64,000 bases of DNA from SIG603 sp963621245 (GCA_963621245.1 CAVFCW010000004.1:121715-185714); one strand, 5' to 3'; counted from the stretch's first letter, positions 8,764 to 17,189 are shown. Numbers and translations are program-made. The notes: a model not told the origin generated them from the sequence alone.

Positions 8764-8798
8764 TCCTCGGCAAAGCACAAGTGCCGAGGAGATTTTTG
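8764..8798 (+). terminator. Intrinsic terminator after rlmH (shared-loop family)
   Basis: Stem TCCTCGGCA/TGCCGAGGA around loop AAGCACAAG, then GATTTTTG. Stem and loop closely match the terminators at 11362 and 13591. Confidence 0.9.
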
Positions 8799-9248
8799 CT
8801 TTTAGAAAAGTAAATTGTCAGAATTTGTATCAAAAGCTGTTTATATGAATTTGTATTTAATTTAGTTCGCTTTTATGAACAGAAAATCTCCTGTTTTTCG
8901 ATTTTCGGGTTTCAAAGAAAATCAAAAGTGTCAAAATATAAGAATTTGACGAATTTTTCTTTTTGGAAAATAAAACAATGCAAGAAAAGACCCTCAAAAT
9001 AGAATTTAGATGCCGTAAATTTAAAAATATTTATTACTAATATTATTTTGAACTCGAATACTGTACGATAACAATCATTTTATTGGAAAACATAATATTT
9101 CAGATATATCGTTTTGGCTGTTTTGACAAGAGAAAAATCTTTATATCTAAATTTGTTTTAAATTTAGATATAAAATTAGTGTTTGTGCATATTGCATACA
9201 ATTATTTAAAATTTGTGCTTAACTCTATTATAAAACGCTAAAAAACTG
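8799..9248. other. Long A+T-rich intergenic region before the first binding-protein gene
   Basis: About 450 bases with no plausible gene on either strand. The only strong structure is the palindrome at 9141-9173. A TTGACA at 9123-9128 sits just before that palindrome but lacks a convincing -10. Confidence 0.6.
9141..9173. repeat. 14-bp perfect inverted repeat upstream of oppA1
   Basis: TTATATCTAAATTT and its exact reverse complement are separated by GTTTT. It is A+T-only in its arms, so it is unlikely to be an efficient terminator. Its place about 75 bases before the oppA1 promoter suggests an operator or a hairpin formed by an upstream transcript. Confidence 0.6.
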
Positions 9249-9277
9249 TTGACTTTTTCTCGGTTTGGGAGTATTTT
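9249..9277 (+). promoter_or_regulatory. Promoter of the first binding-protein gene
   Basis: TTGACT, 17 bases, TATTTT, about 70 bases before ATG 9351. Confidence 0.65.
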
Positions 9278-9350
9278 AAAGTTGCGCCTGAGCTTTAAGT
9301 TGTGCACGGCAAGGGCGCAAGGTTATAAGGTTTAACAGGAGGATTTTTCA

Positions 9351-11273
9351 ATGAAAAACTGGCGTAAAGTTTTGGCAGTTGTTTTGACACTTGCCATGGC
9401 AGTTTCAATGGTTGCTTGCGGATCAAGCAGCTCATCTTCTTCCGAGTCTTCCGCTGAGACTACAACAGAGTCTTCGACAGAGGAATCGACTGCGGCAGAA
9501 TCAAGTGAAGAGTCTAGTGAAGCTGAGTCAGGCGCAGAGTCTTCTGCAGCTGAGACAACAGACACAGACGCTGACACAACACCGAGAAACGAGACAGTTT
9601 ACTTCGGCGGACAGCAGTGGGGTACTGCAAACGACATCAATCCCTACTCGTCCAACTCAAACTGCTTCCCAATGTCTCAGGCAGACTCCGCTCGTGAAAT
9701 TGTTTACGAGACACTCTATATGTACAACATGCTCGACGGCACATGCGTTCCGCTTCTTGCAGACGGCGATTGGGTCATGAGCGACGATCAGAAGACAATC
9801 ACAGTTAAAATCAATCAGGACGCTCATTGGTCCGACGGTACAGCTTTAACAGCTAACGACGTTGTCGCTACATTTAACGCTCACATCAAGTATGAGTCGA
9901 ATACCGGCGCAGATATGGGTCTTTACATCGCTTCCTGCGAGGCTACAGACGATTACACAGTAGTCTTCACAGCTAACGAAGAGAACTTTAACCCGCTTAA
10001 GCTCCAGGAGTACATGCCGAAGATGTTCATCGCACAGGCAGCTTACATCGAGAAGATGGAAGAAGAGTGCGGCGGCGATTCCGAGAAGTTTAAGAACGCA
10101 ACATGGTGGGATGCACCTCATTCAGGTCCTTATGCTCTCACAGTTCATAACGATCAGAAGCTCGTCTTCACAAGAGACGATAATTACTGGGGCCAGGCAG
10201 AGTCCATGTGGGGCAAGCTTCCTGCACCTAAGTACCTCGCTCACAACATCTATTCCGGAAACGATACAACAGCTATCGCATTCGAGAACGGTGAAATCGA
10301 TATCGACCAGCAGTTCGTTGCTAACATCTGGACATACTGGGAAGACAAGGGACTCGATATTTCCACATATGTTGACGAGGCTCCTTACTATGTAGACGCT
10401 TCTATGCCTACACTTTGGTTCAACTGCCAGACAGAAGGCCTTGATCAGACAGCAGTCAGAAAAGCTATAGCAATGGCTACAGACTTCGATCAGATTATCT
10501 CTTCCGCAATGTCAGGTTATTCCTACACATTCGCAGAGGTTCCGCATTCACTCTTCAACCCCACAGACGCTGAGCAGGAGTGGTACAAGAAGTGCGATGA
10601 GGACGGTTCACTCTCAGCTCTTAACTTTGAAGGTAAAGATGTAGACGGTGCTAACGCTCTCCTCGACGAGGCAGGCATCGTAGATACAGATAACGACGGT
10701 TACAGAGAGTACAACGGCAAGAAGCTCGCATTCACAGTTGAGTGCCCGACAGGTTGGTCCGACTGGAACGCATCTTGCGAAATCGTTGCAGCAGCAGGTC
10801 AGAACATTGGTATCGACCTCACAACATACTTCCCTGAGGCATCCGTTTGGACAGAAGATCTCCAGACAGGCGGCTATGACCTCATCATGAACACCATGAC
10901 AGGTGCCGGCATCGACGCTATGTGGCTTCGTGCTTACCAGACAATGTACGGCTTCGGCGGCGAGATTCCTGACAGAATCACATACGGTTACTCAAGATGG
11001 TACAACGAGAGAGCAGACGAGATCCTCGCAGCTATCCCGACAACAACAGATGAGACTGAGCTTGTTGCTCTCTACAAAGAGCTCAACACAATCTACAACA
11101 CAGAGGTTCCTTCCTACGCTCTTATGTACAGACCTGTTTACTTCCACGAGACAAACGAGTCCGTATGGACAGGTTGGCCGGAGCAGGGCGACGGCAACAA
11201 CATTCCTCCGACGGTTGCTACCGACGGTTACGGAATTGCCGCTCTCTACAACATCTATCTTGTTGAAGAATAA
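9351..11273 (+). CDS. ABC transporter substrate-binding lipoprotein, family 5 (copy 1)
   Basis: A 640-residue extracellular solute receptor of the SBP_bac_5 (OppA/DppA) family, anchored to the outer face of the membrane. The signal peptide ends in a lipobox MVAC with Cys23 as the lipidated residue. A Ser/Glu/Thr-rich linker of about 55 residues follows, then the binding domain from about residue 80 (NETVYFGGQQWG). Near residue 448, DTDNDGYRE resembles a calcium loop common in this family. The ribosome binding site is AGGAGG. The start of the mature domain recalls family 5 proteins that bind oligosaccharides in Thermotoga, so sugar is as likely a ligand as peptide. Two paralogs follow. Confidence 0.92.
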   Translation: MKNWRKVLAVVLTLAMAVSMVACGSSSSSSSESSAETTTESSTEESTAAESSEESSEAESGAESSAAETTDTDADTTPRNETVYFGGQQWGTANDINPYSSNSNCFPMSQADSAREIVYETLYMYNMLDGTCVPLLADGDWVMSDDQKTITVKINQDAHWSDGTALTANDVVATFNAHIKYESNTGADMGLYIASCEATDDYTVVFTANEENFNPLKLQEYMPKMFIAQAAYIEKMEEECGGDSEKFKNATWWDAPHSGPYALTVHNDQKLVFTRDDNYWGQAESMWGKLPAPKYLAHNIYSGNDTTAIAFENGEIDIDQQFVANIWTYWEDKGLDISTYVDEAPYYVDASMPTLWFNCQTEGLDQTAVRKAIAMATDFDQIISSAMSGYSYTFAEVPHSLFNPTDAEQEWYKKCDEDGSLSALNFEGKDVDGANALLDEAGIVDTDNDGYREYNGKKLAFTVECPTGWSDWNASCEIVAAAGQNIGIDLTTYFPEASVWTEDLQTGGYDLIMNTMTGAGIDAMWLRAYQTMYGFGGEIPDRITYGYSRWYNERADEILAAIPTTTDETELVALYKELNTIYNTEVPSYALMYRPVYFHETNESVWTGWPEQGDGNNIPPTVATDGYGIAALYNIYLVEE

Positions 11274-11361
11274 TTAAAGATTATTTAAAAGCAAAGATTA
11301 ACTTAAGATTTAGGTTCGGATAAGTTTACAAAAAAAGAATTAAACCTTAATTAACTTCGAT

Positions 11362-11398
11362 CCCCTCGGCATAGCACAAGTGTCGGGGGGATATTCTT
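11362..11398 (+). terminator. Hairpin after oppA1 (shared-loop family)
   Basis: Stem CCCCTCGGCA/TGTCGGGGGG around loop TAGCACAAG. The T run is poor. The loop AGCACAAG is followed 16 bases after its end by its own reverse complement, CTTGTGCT, so an alternative pairing is possible. Confidence 0.65.
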
Positions 11399-11528
11399 GT
11401 GCTTTAAACAGCCGTGAAAAAACAACAATTTGTAATAAGAATTTAGCGATTTTAACCGATTTAATGCACTTTTTATCAATTTTTGTCAAAAAAGAGCCGA
11501 TTTTTGTGAATTTTAAGTGAAATTTGTG
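11399..11528. other. Intergenic stretch between binding-protein genes 1 and 2
   Basis: The gap from 11274 to 11629 is about 355 bases. Beyond the hairpin and the promoter it holds only A+T-rich sequence and a partial TTACAATTTGTAA-like site (ACAATTTGTAAT near 11425). Confidence 0.5.
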
Positions 11529-11557
11529 TTGACTTTATGAATGATTGAGACTATAAT
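11529..11557 (+). promoter_or_regulatory. Promoter of the second binding-protein gene
   Basis: TTGACT, 17 bases, TATAAT; leader of about 65 bases. Confidence 0.8.
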
Positions 11558-11629
11558 AAATCACGCGTAAGAACCTATTGTGCAAGGTTCTGTATGTATA
11601 AGGTATTATTATAGGAGGATTTCATCCAA

Positions 11630-13540
11630 ATGAAAAACTGGCGTAAAGTTTTGGCAGTTGTTTTAACACTTGCCATGGCAGTTTCAATGGTAGCTTGCGG
11701 CTCAAGCAGCTCTTCTTCGAGCACAGCAGAGTCTTCTGACGCAGAGTCTTCAGAGGCAGCTACAACAGAGGAGTCCACAGAGTCTGAGGCAGCAGACGCT
11801 TCAGAGGAGACTTCCACAGCAGACACATCCGCAGACAGTGTTGACACAACACCGAGAAACGAGACAGTCTATATCGGCGGTCAGCAGTGGGGTACACCGA
11901 ACGACGCTAACCCGTTCTCACCCAACTCTAACAACTATGTTCTCGCAGCTAACGACTCCGCTCGTGAGCTCGTTTATGAGACACTTTACATGTACAACAT
12001 GCTTGACAACTCTTGCGTACCGCTCCTCGCAGACGGCGCATGGGAGACAAGCGACGACCAGAAGTCAATCACCGTCCACCTCAACAAGGACGCTCATTGG
12101 TCCGATGGTACAGCTTTCACAGCTAACGACGTTGTAGCAACATTTGATGCTCACGTTAAGTATGAGTCCAACACAGGTGTTGATATCTCTCTCTATGTTT
12201 CTTCCGTAGAGGCTACAGATGATTACACAGTAGTTTTCCACGCAAACGAAGAGAACTTCAACCCGCTTAAGATGCAGGAGTATTTACCGAAGCTTTACAT
12301 CGCTCAGGCTGCTTACATCGAGAAGATGGAAGAGGAGAACAGCGATTCCGAGAGCTTCAAGAGCGCAACTTGGTGGGATGCTCCTCACACAGGTCCTTAC
12401 ACATTCTCTGTTTATAACGACCAGAAGATCCTCCTCACAAGAGACGATAACTACTGGGGCCAGGCAGAGTCCATGTGGGGTCAGCTCCCTGTTCCGAAGT
12501 ATGTTTGCCACAACGTTTACTCCGGTAACGACACAACAGCTGTTGCATTCGAGAACGGCGAAATCGATATAGACCAGCAGTTCATCTCCAACATCTGGAC
12601 TTACTGGGAGGACAAGGGACTCGATGTTTCAACATACATCGACGAGGCTCCTTACTTCCTCGACGCTTCTATGCCTACACTCTGGTTCAACTGCCAGAAG
12701 GAAGGCCTCGATCAGTCCGCAGTCAGAAAGGCTATCGCAATGGCTATCGACTACGATCAGATCATTTCTTCCGCAATGTCCGGTTATTCCTACACATTCT
12801 CTGAGGTTCCGCACTCACTCTTCAACCCGACAGACTCCGAGCAGGAGATGTTCAAGAAGTGCGACGAGGACGGTTCACTCACAGCTCTCAACTTCGCAGG
12901 CAAGGATTATGACGGAGCAAACGCTCTTCTCGATGAGGCTGGCATCACCGATACAGACGGCGACGGCATCAGAGAGTACAACGGAACAAAGCTCTCCTTC
13001 AAGGTAGAGTGCCCGTCCGGTTGGTCTGACTGGAACGCATCTTGCGAGATCGTTGCAGCTGCAGGTACAGAGATCGGTATCGAGATCGATACATACTTCC
13101 CTGAAGCTTCTGTTTACACAGATGACATCCAGCTCGGTAGCTACGACATGACAATGGCTACAATGACAGGTGCTGCTGTTGACGCTATGTGGGCTCGTGC
13201 TTACCAGACAATGTACGGCTTCGGCGGCGAGATTCCTGAGAGAATTTCCTACGCTTACTCAAGATGGTACAACGAGAGAGTTGACGAGATCCTCGCAACT
13301 ATCCCGACAACAACAGACGAGACTGAGCTTGTTGCTCTCTACAAAGAGCTCAACACAATCTACAACACAGAGGTTCCTTCTGTTGCTCTTATGTACAGAC
13401 CTGTTTACTTCCACGAGGTTAACGAGTCCGTATGGTCCGGTTGGCCGGAGCAGGGTGATGAGCTTAATGTTCCTCCGACGGTTGGTACCGACGGTTACGG
13501 AATTGCAGCTCTCTACAACATCTATCTTGTAGAGGAATAA
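11630..13540 (+). CDS. ABC transporter substrate-binding lipoprotein, family 5 (copy 2)
   Basis: A 636-residue paralog of the preceding gene, with an identical signal peptide through the lipobox MVAC and Cys23, a Ser/Glu-rich linker, and a closely similar binding domain (NETVYIGGQQWGTPNDANPF onward). The calcium-like loop reads DTDGDGIRE. The 5' coding sequence is nearly identical at the DNA level to copy 1, while the linker and ligand-facing segments differ, pointing to duplication followed by divergence. It has its own promoter, AGGAGG site and terminator. It probably serves the same translocator as copies 1 and 3. Confidence 0.92.
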   Translation: MKNWRKVLAVVLTLAMAVSMVACGSSSSSSSTAESSDAESSEAATTEESTESEAADASEETSTADTSADSVDTTPRNETVYIGGQQWGTPNDANPFSPNSNNYVLAANDSARELVYETLYMYNMLDNSCVPLLADGAWETSDDQKSITVHLNKDAHWSDGTAFTANDVVATFDAHVKYESNTGVDISLYVSSVEATDDYTVVFHANEENFNPLKMQEYLPKLYIAQAAYIEKMEEENSDSESFKSATWWDAPHTGPYTFSVYNDQKILLTRDDNYWGQAESMWGQLPVPKYVCHNVYSGNDTTAVAFENGEIDIDQQFISNIWTYWEDKGLDVSTYIDEAPYFLDASMPTLWFNCQKEGLDQSAVRKAIAMAIDYDQIISSAMSGYSYTFSEVPHSLFNPTDSEQEMFKKCDEDGSLTALNFAGKDYDGANALLDEAGITDTDGDGIREYNGTKLSFKVECPSGWSDWNASCEIVAAAGTEIGIEIDTYFPEASVYTDDIQLGSYDMTMATMTGAAVDAMWARAYQTMYGFGGEIPERISYAYSRWYNERVDEILATIPTTTDETELVALYKELNTIYNTEVPSVALMYRPVYFHEVNESVWSGWPEQGDELNVPPTVGTDGYGIAALYNIYLVEE

Positions 13541-13590
13541 TTCGAAAGAATTAAGCTGTTAAGTAAATTAACCTAACAATTGAATGAATT

Positions 13591-13625
13591 TCCCTCGGCA
13601 TAGCACAAATGCCGAGGGATTTTTG
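13591..13625 (+). terminator. Intrinsic terminator after oppA2 (shared-loop family)
   Basis: Perfect stem TCCCTCGGCA/TGCCGAGGGA around TAGCACAAA-type loop, then TTTTTG. Confidence 0.9.
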
Positions 13626-13711
13626 TTTTGTCAAAAGCTTTTAAAAGTGGGCGTAAAAATCGCACAAACAGAAGTGCTTACGCCTAAAAATTACAATTTG
13701 GTAATATAGAA

Positions 13712-13725
13712 TTACAAATTTGTAA
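13712..13725. promoter_or_regulatory. Candidate operator, TTACAA palindrome 1
   Basis: Perfect 14-base palindrome TTACAAATTTGTAA in the gap before oppA3. A looser version, TTACAATTTGGTAA, lies at 13691-13704. Confidence 0.45.
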
Positions 13726-13913
13726 CATTTAATCAACAAATAGTATTTATCGATACCGCAATTTCAAGTTGAAAATAAGAAGAACCGTTTTTTCAAATAC
13801 TATTAAAAATCATATTGTTTCTCAAACAAAAAACAGCTCGAAAATTTGTATACAATTAAGGCTTGAATAGTGAAAATCTACAACGATATGAGAATTTCCA
13901 TATATATAATATG

Positions 13914-13928
13914 GTTACAAATTGTAAC
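13914..13928. promoter_or_regulatory. Candidate operator, TTACAA palindrome 2
   Basis: GTTACAA-A-TTGTAAC, a 15-base odd-centred perfect inverted repeat, ends 21 bases before the -35 of the oppA3 promoter. An additional TTGTAAC half-site follows at about 13932. The position fits a transcription factor site. Confidence 0.5.
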
Positions 13929-13949
13929 GTTTTGTAACTTTAGACTTAG

Positions 13950-13978
13950 TTGCAAAAGTAAACAATTTATTATATTAT
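13950..13978 (+). promoter_or_regulatory. Promoter of the third binding-protein gene
   Basis: TTGCAA, 17 bases, TATTAT, about 57 bases before ATG 14035 and just downstream of the palindrome at 13914. Confidence 0.65.
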
Positions 13979-14034
13979 CCTTACATAGGTAGTAACCTTG
14001 TCGGATAGGTTACAGGTATATGGAGGATTTTCAC

Positions 14035-15960
14035 ATGAAAAACTGGCGAAAGGTTTTGGCAGTTGTATTGACACTTGCCATGGCAGTTTCGATGGTAGCG
14101 TGCGGCTCGAGCAGCTCGTCTTCTTCAACTTCCACAGAAGAATCGACCGAGAGCAGTGCTTCGTCTGCCGAAGAAAGTGCAGAGTCTAGCGAGGCAGCTT
14201 CAAGCGAAGAGGCTTCTGAAGAGACAAGCGATGCTTCAACATCAGACACAGGCTCAACAGATTACGATTCCACACCGAGAAACGAGACGCTCTATTTCGG
14301 CGGAATCAACCAGACAAAAGCAAACGACATCAACATCTATTCACCAAACTCGTCATGTATGGCTCAGGCACAGTCCAGCTACTCCTATGTAGAGACATAT
14401 GAGACGCTTTACATGTACAACATGCTCGACGGTGAGATTTATCCGCTTCTCGCAGACGGTCAGCCCGAGTATAACGAGGACGGTTCCGAGATCACTGTCC
14501 ACATCAACAAGGACGCTCATTGGTCAGACGGAACAGCTGTCACAGCTAGCGACGTTGTTGTAACTTACAACACTCATGTAGAAGTAGGCTCCACAATCGG
14601 TTCAGACTTCGCACAGTACATGACAGTTGAAGCAGCCGATGATTACACAGTTGTATTTAAGGCTGTTGAGGGCAATGTAAACCCGATTAAGATGCGTTCT
14701 TATCTTCCTTACGCTTATGTAGGTCAGGCAGCTTACATCGAGGCTAAGCTTGACGAGTATAAGGATAATTACGAGAGCTTCAAGACCGACACATGGTGGG
14801 ACGCTCCTCACTCCGGCCCTTACACGCTCGTAGTTCACAGCGATGAAAAGGTTCTCTTCGAGAGAGACGATAACTATTGGGGACAGGCTGAGTCCATGTG
14901 GGGCGAGCTTCCTCATCCTAAGTATCTCTGCCACAACACATTCTCGGGCAACGACACACAGGCTGTTGCATTTGAGAACGGCGAAATCGATATGAACCAG
15001 CAGTTCGTTTCCAACATTTGGACATACTGGGAAGACAAGGGACTCGATATTTCCACATATATCGATGAGGCTCCTTACTTCGTAGATGCTTCCATTCCGT
15101 CCATTTGGTTCAACTGCCAGCAGGATATCACAAACGATGCAGCTATCAGACGCGCTATCGCTTATGCTATCGATTACGATCAGATTATTTCTTCTGCAAT
15201 GTCCGGTTACTCCTACTCATTCGCAGAGGTTCCGCATTCGCTCTTCAACCCCACAGACGCAGAGAAAGAGCTTTATGCAAAGTGCAATGAGATAACAGAT
15301 CTCGAGTCACTCAACTTTGTCGGTAAAGAATACGACAAGGCAAATGCTATTCTCGACGAGGCCGGCTACACAGATTCAGACGGCGACGGTTACAGAGAGT
15401 TCAACGGCGAGAAGATCACACTTAAGTGCGAGTGCCCGTCAGGTTGGTCCGACTGGAACGGTGCCCTTGAGATTGTTGCTGCCTGCGGTCAGGAAATCGG
15501 CATCAACCTCGAGACATACTTCCCCGAGTCCACAGTTTGGGTTGAGGATCTCCAGACAGGTAACTTTGACATCATCATGACAGGTACAACAGCCTGCGGA
15601 TATGCAGAGCCTTGGAACAGATTCTACAATGCCCTTTACGGTTGGGGCGGCAACTTCCCCGAAAGAATTACAAACGGTTACTCAAGATGGTACAACGAAG
15701 AGGCTGATTCTCTCCTCGCTGCTATCCCAACAATGTCTGACGATGAGGCTATTGAGGCTTATGCAAGACTTAACGAGCTTTATCTCACAGAGTGCCCGTC
15801 AGTCGGTCTTATGTACAGACCTGCTCTTTTCCACGAGGTTAACGAGTCCGTATGGACAGGATTCCCCGAGGCTAACGACGGTTCTAACATTCCGCCGCAG
15901 ATCTGCATCGCCGGTTACGGTATTGCAGCTCTCTATGAGATCACACCTGTTGAAGGCTGA
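14035..15960 (+). CDS. ABC transporter substrate-binding lipoprotein, family 5 (copy 3)
   Basis: A 641-residue third paralog with the same MKNWRKVLAVVLTLAMAVSM signal start and lipobox Cys23. It is the most divergent of the three: FGGINQTKANDINIYSPNS replaces the corresponding block, and SIWFNCQQDITNDAAIRRA differs from the other two. The loop DSDGDGYRE is retained. ATG 14035 is chosen over the in-frame ATG 14020 because GGAGGATTTT sits 5-14 bases before it and the protein then starts exactly like its paralogs. It is separated from the permeases by a 1.2 kb regulatory gap. Confidence 0.92.
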   Translation: MKNWRKVLAVVLTLAMAVSMVACGSSSSSSSTSTEESTESSASSAEESAESSEAASSEEASEETSDASTSDTGSTDYDSTPRNETLYFGGINQTKANDINIYSPNSSCMAQAQSSYSYVETYETLYMYNMLDGEIYPLLADGQPEYNEDGSEITVHINKDAHWSDGTAVTASDVVVTYNTHVEVGSTIGSDFAQYMTVEAADDYTVVFKAVEGNVNPIKMRSYLPYAYVGQAAYIEAKLDEYKDNYESFKTDTWWDAPHSGPYTLVVHSDEKVLFERDDNYWGQAESMWGELPHPKYLCHNTFSGNDTQAVAFENGEIDMNQQFVSNIWTYWEDKGLDISTYIDEAPYFVDASIPSIWFNCQQDITNDAAIRRAIAYAIDYDQIISSAMSGYSYSFAEVPHSLFNPTDAEKELYAKCNEITDLESLNFVGKEYDKANAILDEAGYTDSDGDGYREFNGEKITLKCECPSGWSDWNGALEIVAACGQEIGINLETYFPESTVWVEDLQTGNFDIIMTGTTACGYAEPWNRFYNALYGWGGNFPERITNGYSRWYNEEADSLLAAIPTMSDDEAIEAYARLNELYLTECPSVGLMYRPALFHEVNESVWTGFPEANDGSNIPPQICIAGYGIAALYEITPVEG

Positions 15961-16084
15961 TTAACAAGGGAAAACTGAGATTTTAAAGGCTAAATTCCTT
16001 TAAATGTGTGTATTTAATGTTGTTCTAATATTTCAGAATTTTTCTGAATCATAATTTTAAAAACAAGTAATCCGACAAAATAAT

Positions 16085-16117
16085 GTCCGCAGTGCTTCGG
16101 TACTGCGGACTTTTTTG
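16085..16117 (+). terminator. Intrinsic terminator after oppA3
   Basis: GTCCGCAGT/ACTGCGGAC perfect 9-bp stem, loop GCTTCGGT, then six T. Confidence 0.92.
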
Positions 16118-16166
16118 CACAGTTTATATTGAAGTTATTATAAATACTGTTTTATTCTCAAGTGCT

Positions 16167-16195
16167 TTACAATTTTGAGATTGATGTTGTATAAT
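16167..16195 (+). promoter_or_regulatory. Promoter of the unassigned RNA
   Basis: TTACAA, 17 bases, TATAAT. Predicted start of transcription is near 16202. Confidence 0.7.
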
Positions 16196-16201
16196 ACAGA
16201 C

Positions 16202-16505
16202 AAGGATAGGTGTGGAACCTAACCTAAAGACCAATATTTTCGATTGGACAAAAATTGAGGTGTACCGCCCGAGAAGGCAGCGGGTTTTCGTTTAGTGAGT
16301 TAGACGGCACGAGGCGAATGTCGGTTGTTTTTTAGGGAAATACGGGAGCTTGCAATGAGGGCGCATTTCTAAGCTGTTCTGCGTTACCGATGTCTGAGTG
16401 ATACAGGCGCCGAAAGGCTGTTTGCTTCACCGCCAAATTTTTGTGCTGTCGGGAATATATAAAGCCGGGACGGTGGAATCTTGAAGGTTCTGCCGTCTGT
16501 TTTTA
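16202..16505 (+). ncRNA. Probable structured non-coding RNA of about 300 nt, family unassigned
   Basis: A stretch bounded by a good promoter (16167-16195) and a strong terminator (stem 16469-16478 with 16488-16497, then T-rich), with no credible reading frame inside. It is richer in G+C than its flanks and can form several helices: TAGGT/ACCTA near the 5' end, CCAAT/ATTGG, CCGCC with GGC/GG, and a long-range pairing of ATGTCGG near 16340 with CCGATGT near 16397. I could not match it to tmRNA, SRP RNA, RNase P RNA or a common riboswitch. It may be an independent small RNA or a leader attenuator for the opp permease operon, although the permease has its own promoter 280 bases later. Confidence 0.55.
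16469..16505 (+). terminator. Terminator at the end of the unassigned RNA
   Basis: GACGGTGGAA pairs fully with TTCTGCCGTC (two G-T pairs), 9-base loop, then TGTTTTTA. Confidence 0.85.
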
Positions 16506-16608
16506 TGCCCCGAATGAATGATATTTGTGTGGATTATATATAAATAATACTTGGTAAAATTTCACAAAACGGGACTTTATTTTTCTACAAAAAAATTAAA
16601 AAGTGTTT

Positions 16609-16631
16609 CTTTTGACAATATCTGTCAAAAG
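16609..16631. repeat. 9-bp perfect inverted repeat
   Basis: CTTTTGACA, 5 bases, TGTCAAAAG. It contains a TTGACA but no -10 follows at the right distance. It could be a protein site; no T run makes it a terminator. Confidence 0.45.
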
Positions 16632-16651
16632 TCCACCGAAAACGCCGACAA

Positions 16652-16666
16652 GTAACAAATTGTAAC
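16652..16666. promoter_or_regulatory. Candidate operator, TTACAA palindrome 3
   Basis: GTAACAAATTGTAAC differs by one base from the perfect palindrome at 13914-13928. Confidence 0.4.
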
Positions 16667-16786
16667 CAATTACTTTTGATATATGTTAAAATTATGAACA
16701 AATTTTTTAGCAAAGTTGTTATAAAACAATTTGTTGTCAAACAGTTTGTACTTACAGTGTTTTGCATAAAAACGCTTCTCATAGGC

Positions 16787-16815
16787 TTGAATTTTTTGTA
16801 ACAAAATGGTATTAT
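16787..16815 (+). promoter_or_regulatory. Promoter of the permease-ATPase operon
   Basis: TTGAAT, 17 bases, TATTAT. It gives a leader of about 365 bases before oppB. The spacer contains an inverted repeat (16794-16806). Confidence 0.6.
16794..16806. promoter_or_regulatory. Candidate operator inside the permease promoter
   Basis: TTTTGT-A-ACAAAA, a perfect 13-base inverted repeat lying within the -35/-10 spacer. A bound protein here would block RNA polymerase. Confidence 0.4.
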
Positions 16816-16908
16816 TCATAAGTACAAGGACAAACACCGTCTAAACTGCGCCCTTTTGTGTACGGGCTCAGAGTTGGTTCTTGTATTCCGGGAAGGAATA
16901 TCGACGGC

Positions 16909-16921
16909 TTACAATTTGTAA
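16909..16921. promoter_or_regulatory. Candidate operator, TTACAA palindrome 4
   Basis: TTACAA-T-TTGTAA, a perfect 13-base palindrome about 90 bases downstream of the predicted start of the permease transcript. Confidence 0.4.
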
Positions 16922-17189
16922 TGATTGAAGAAAGCGAAATTTAAGCTTTTGACAATCGTGAAATTTGAGCCGAAAAAGCTTTGAAGAAAGTTTTCCGTTT
17001 GTTCGAGTGAGAGAAGAAAATGCCCAAGTTCGGTTAAGTTTTTCGTAGGCTTCGGTAAAAGTTAACTTTCTTTTCGGATTTGTTCGCATTCTCCCTAAGC
17101 ATTCCACAGTGTGTATGGGAAGTCTAAAACAGCTTAGACAATCCAAGGTTGGCTCAAAAAGGAGCCGATCGACTTATGAGGTGATGGTA

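Noticed and set aside
9420..9560. Serine/glutamate codon repeats in the receptor genes as a possible DNA repeat array
   Set aside because: They encode the flexible linker that follows a lipobox; not CRISPR, since there are no regular repeats or spacers.
16202..16505. Possible lysine riboswitch, SRP RNA, RNase P RNA or tmRNA
   Set aside because: Some fragments (GCGCCGAAAGG, GAGGTG) recall parts of such RNAs, but the required conserved cores, such as the GGAAG-GCAGC of SRP RNA or GAGGAAAGTCC of RNase P, are absent.
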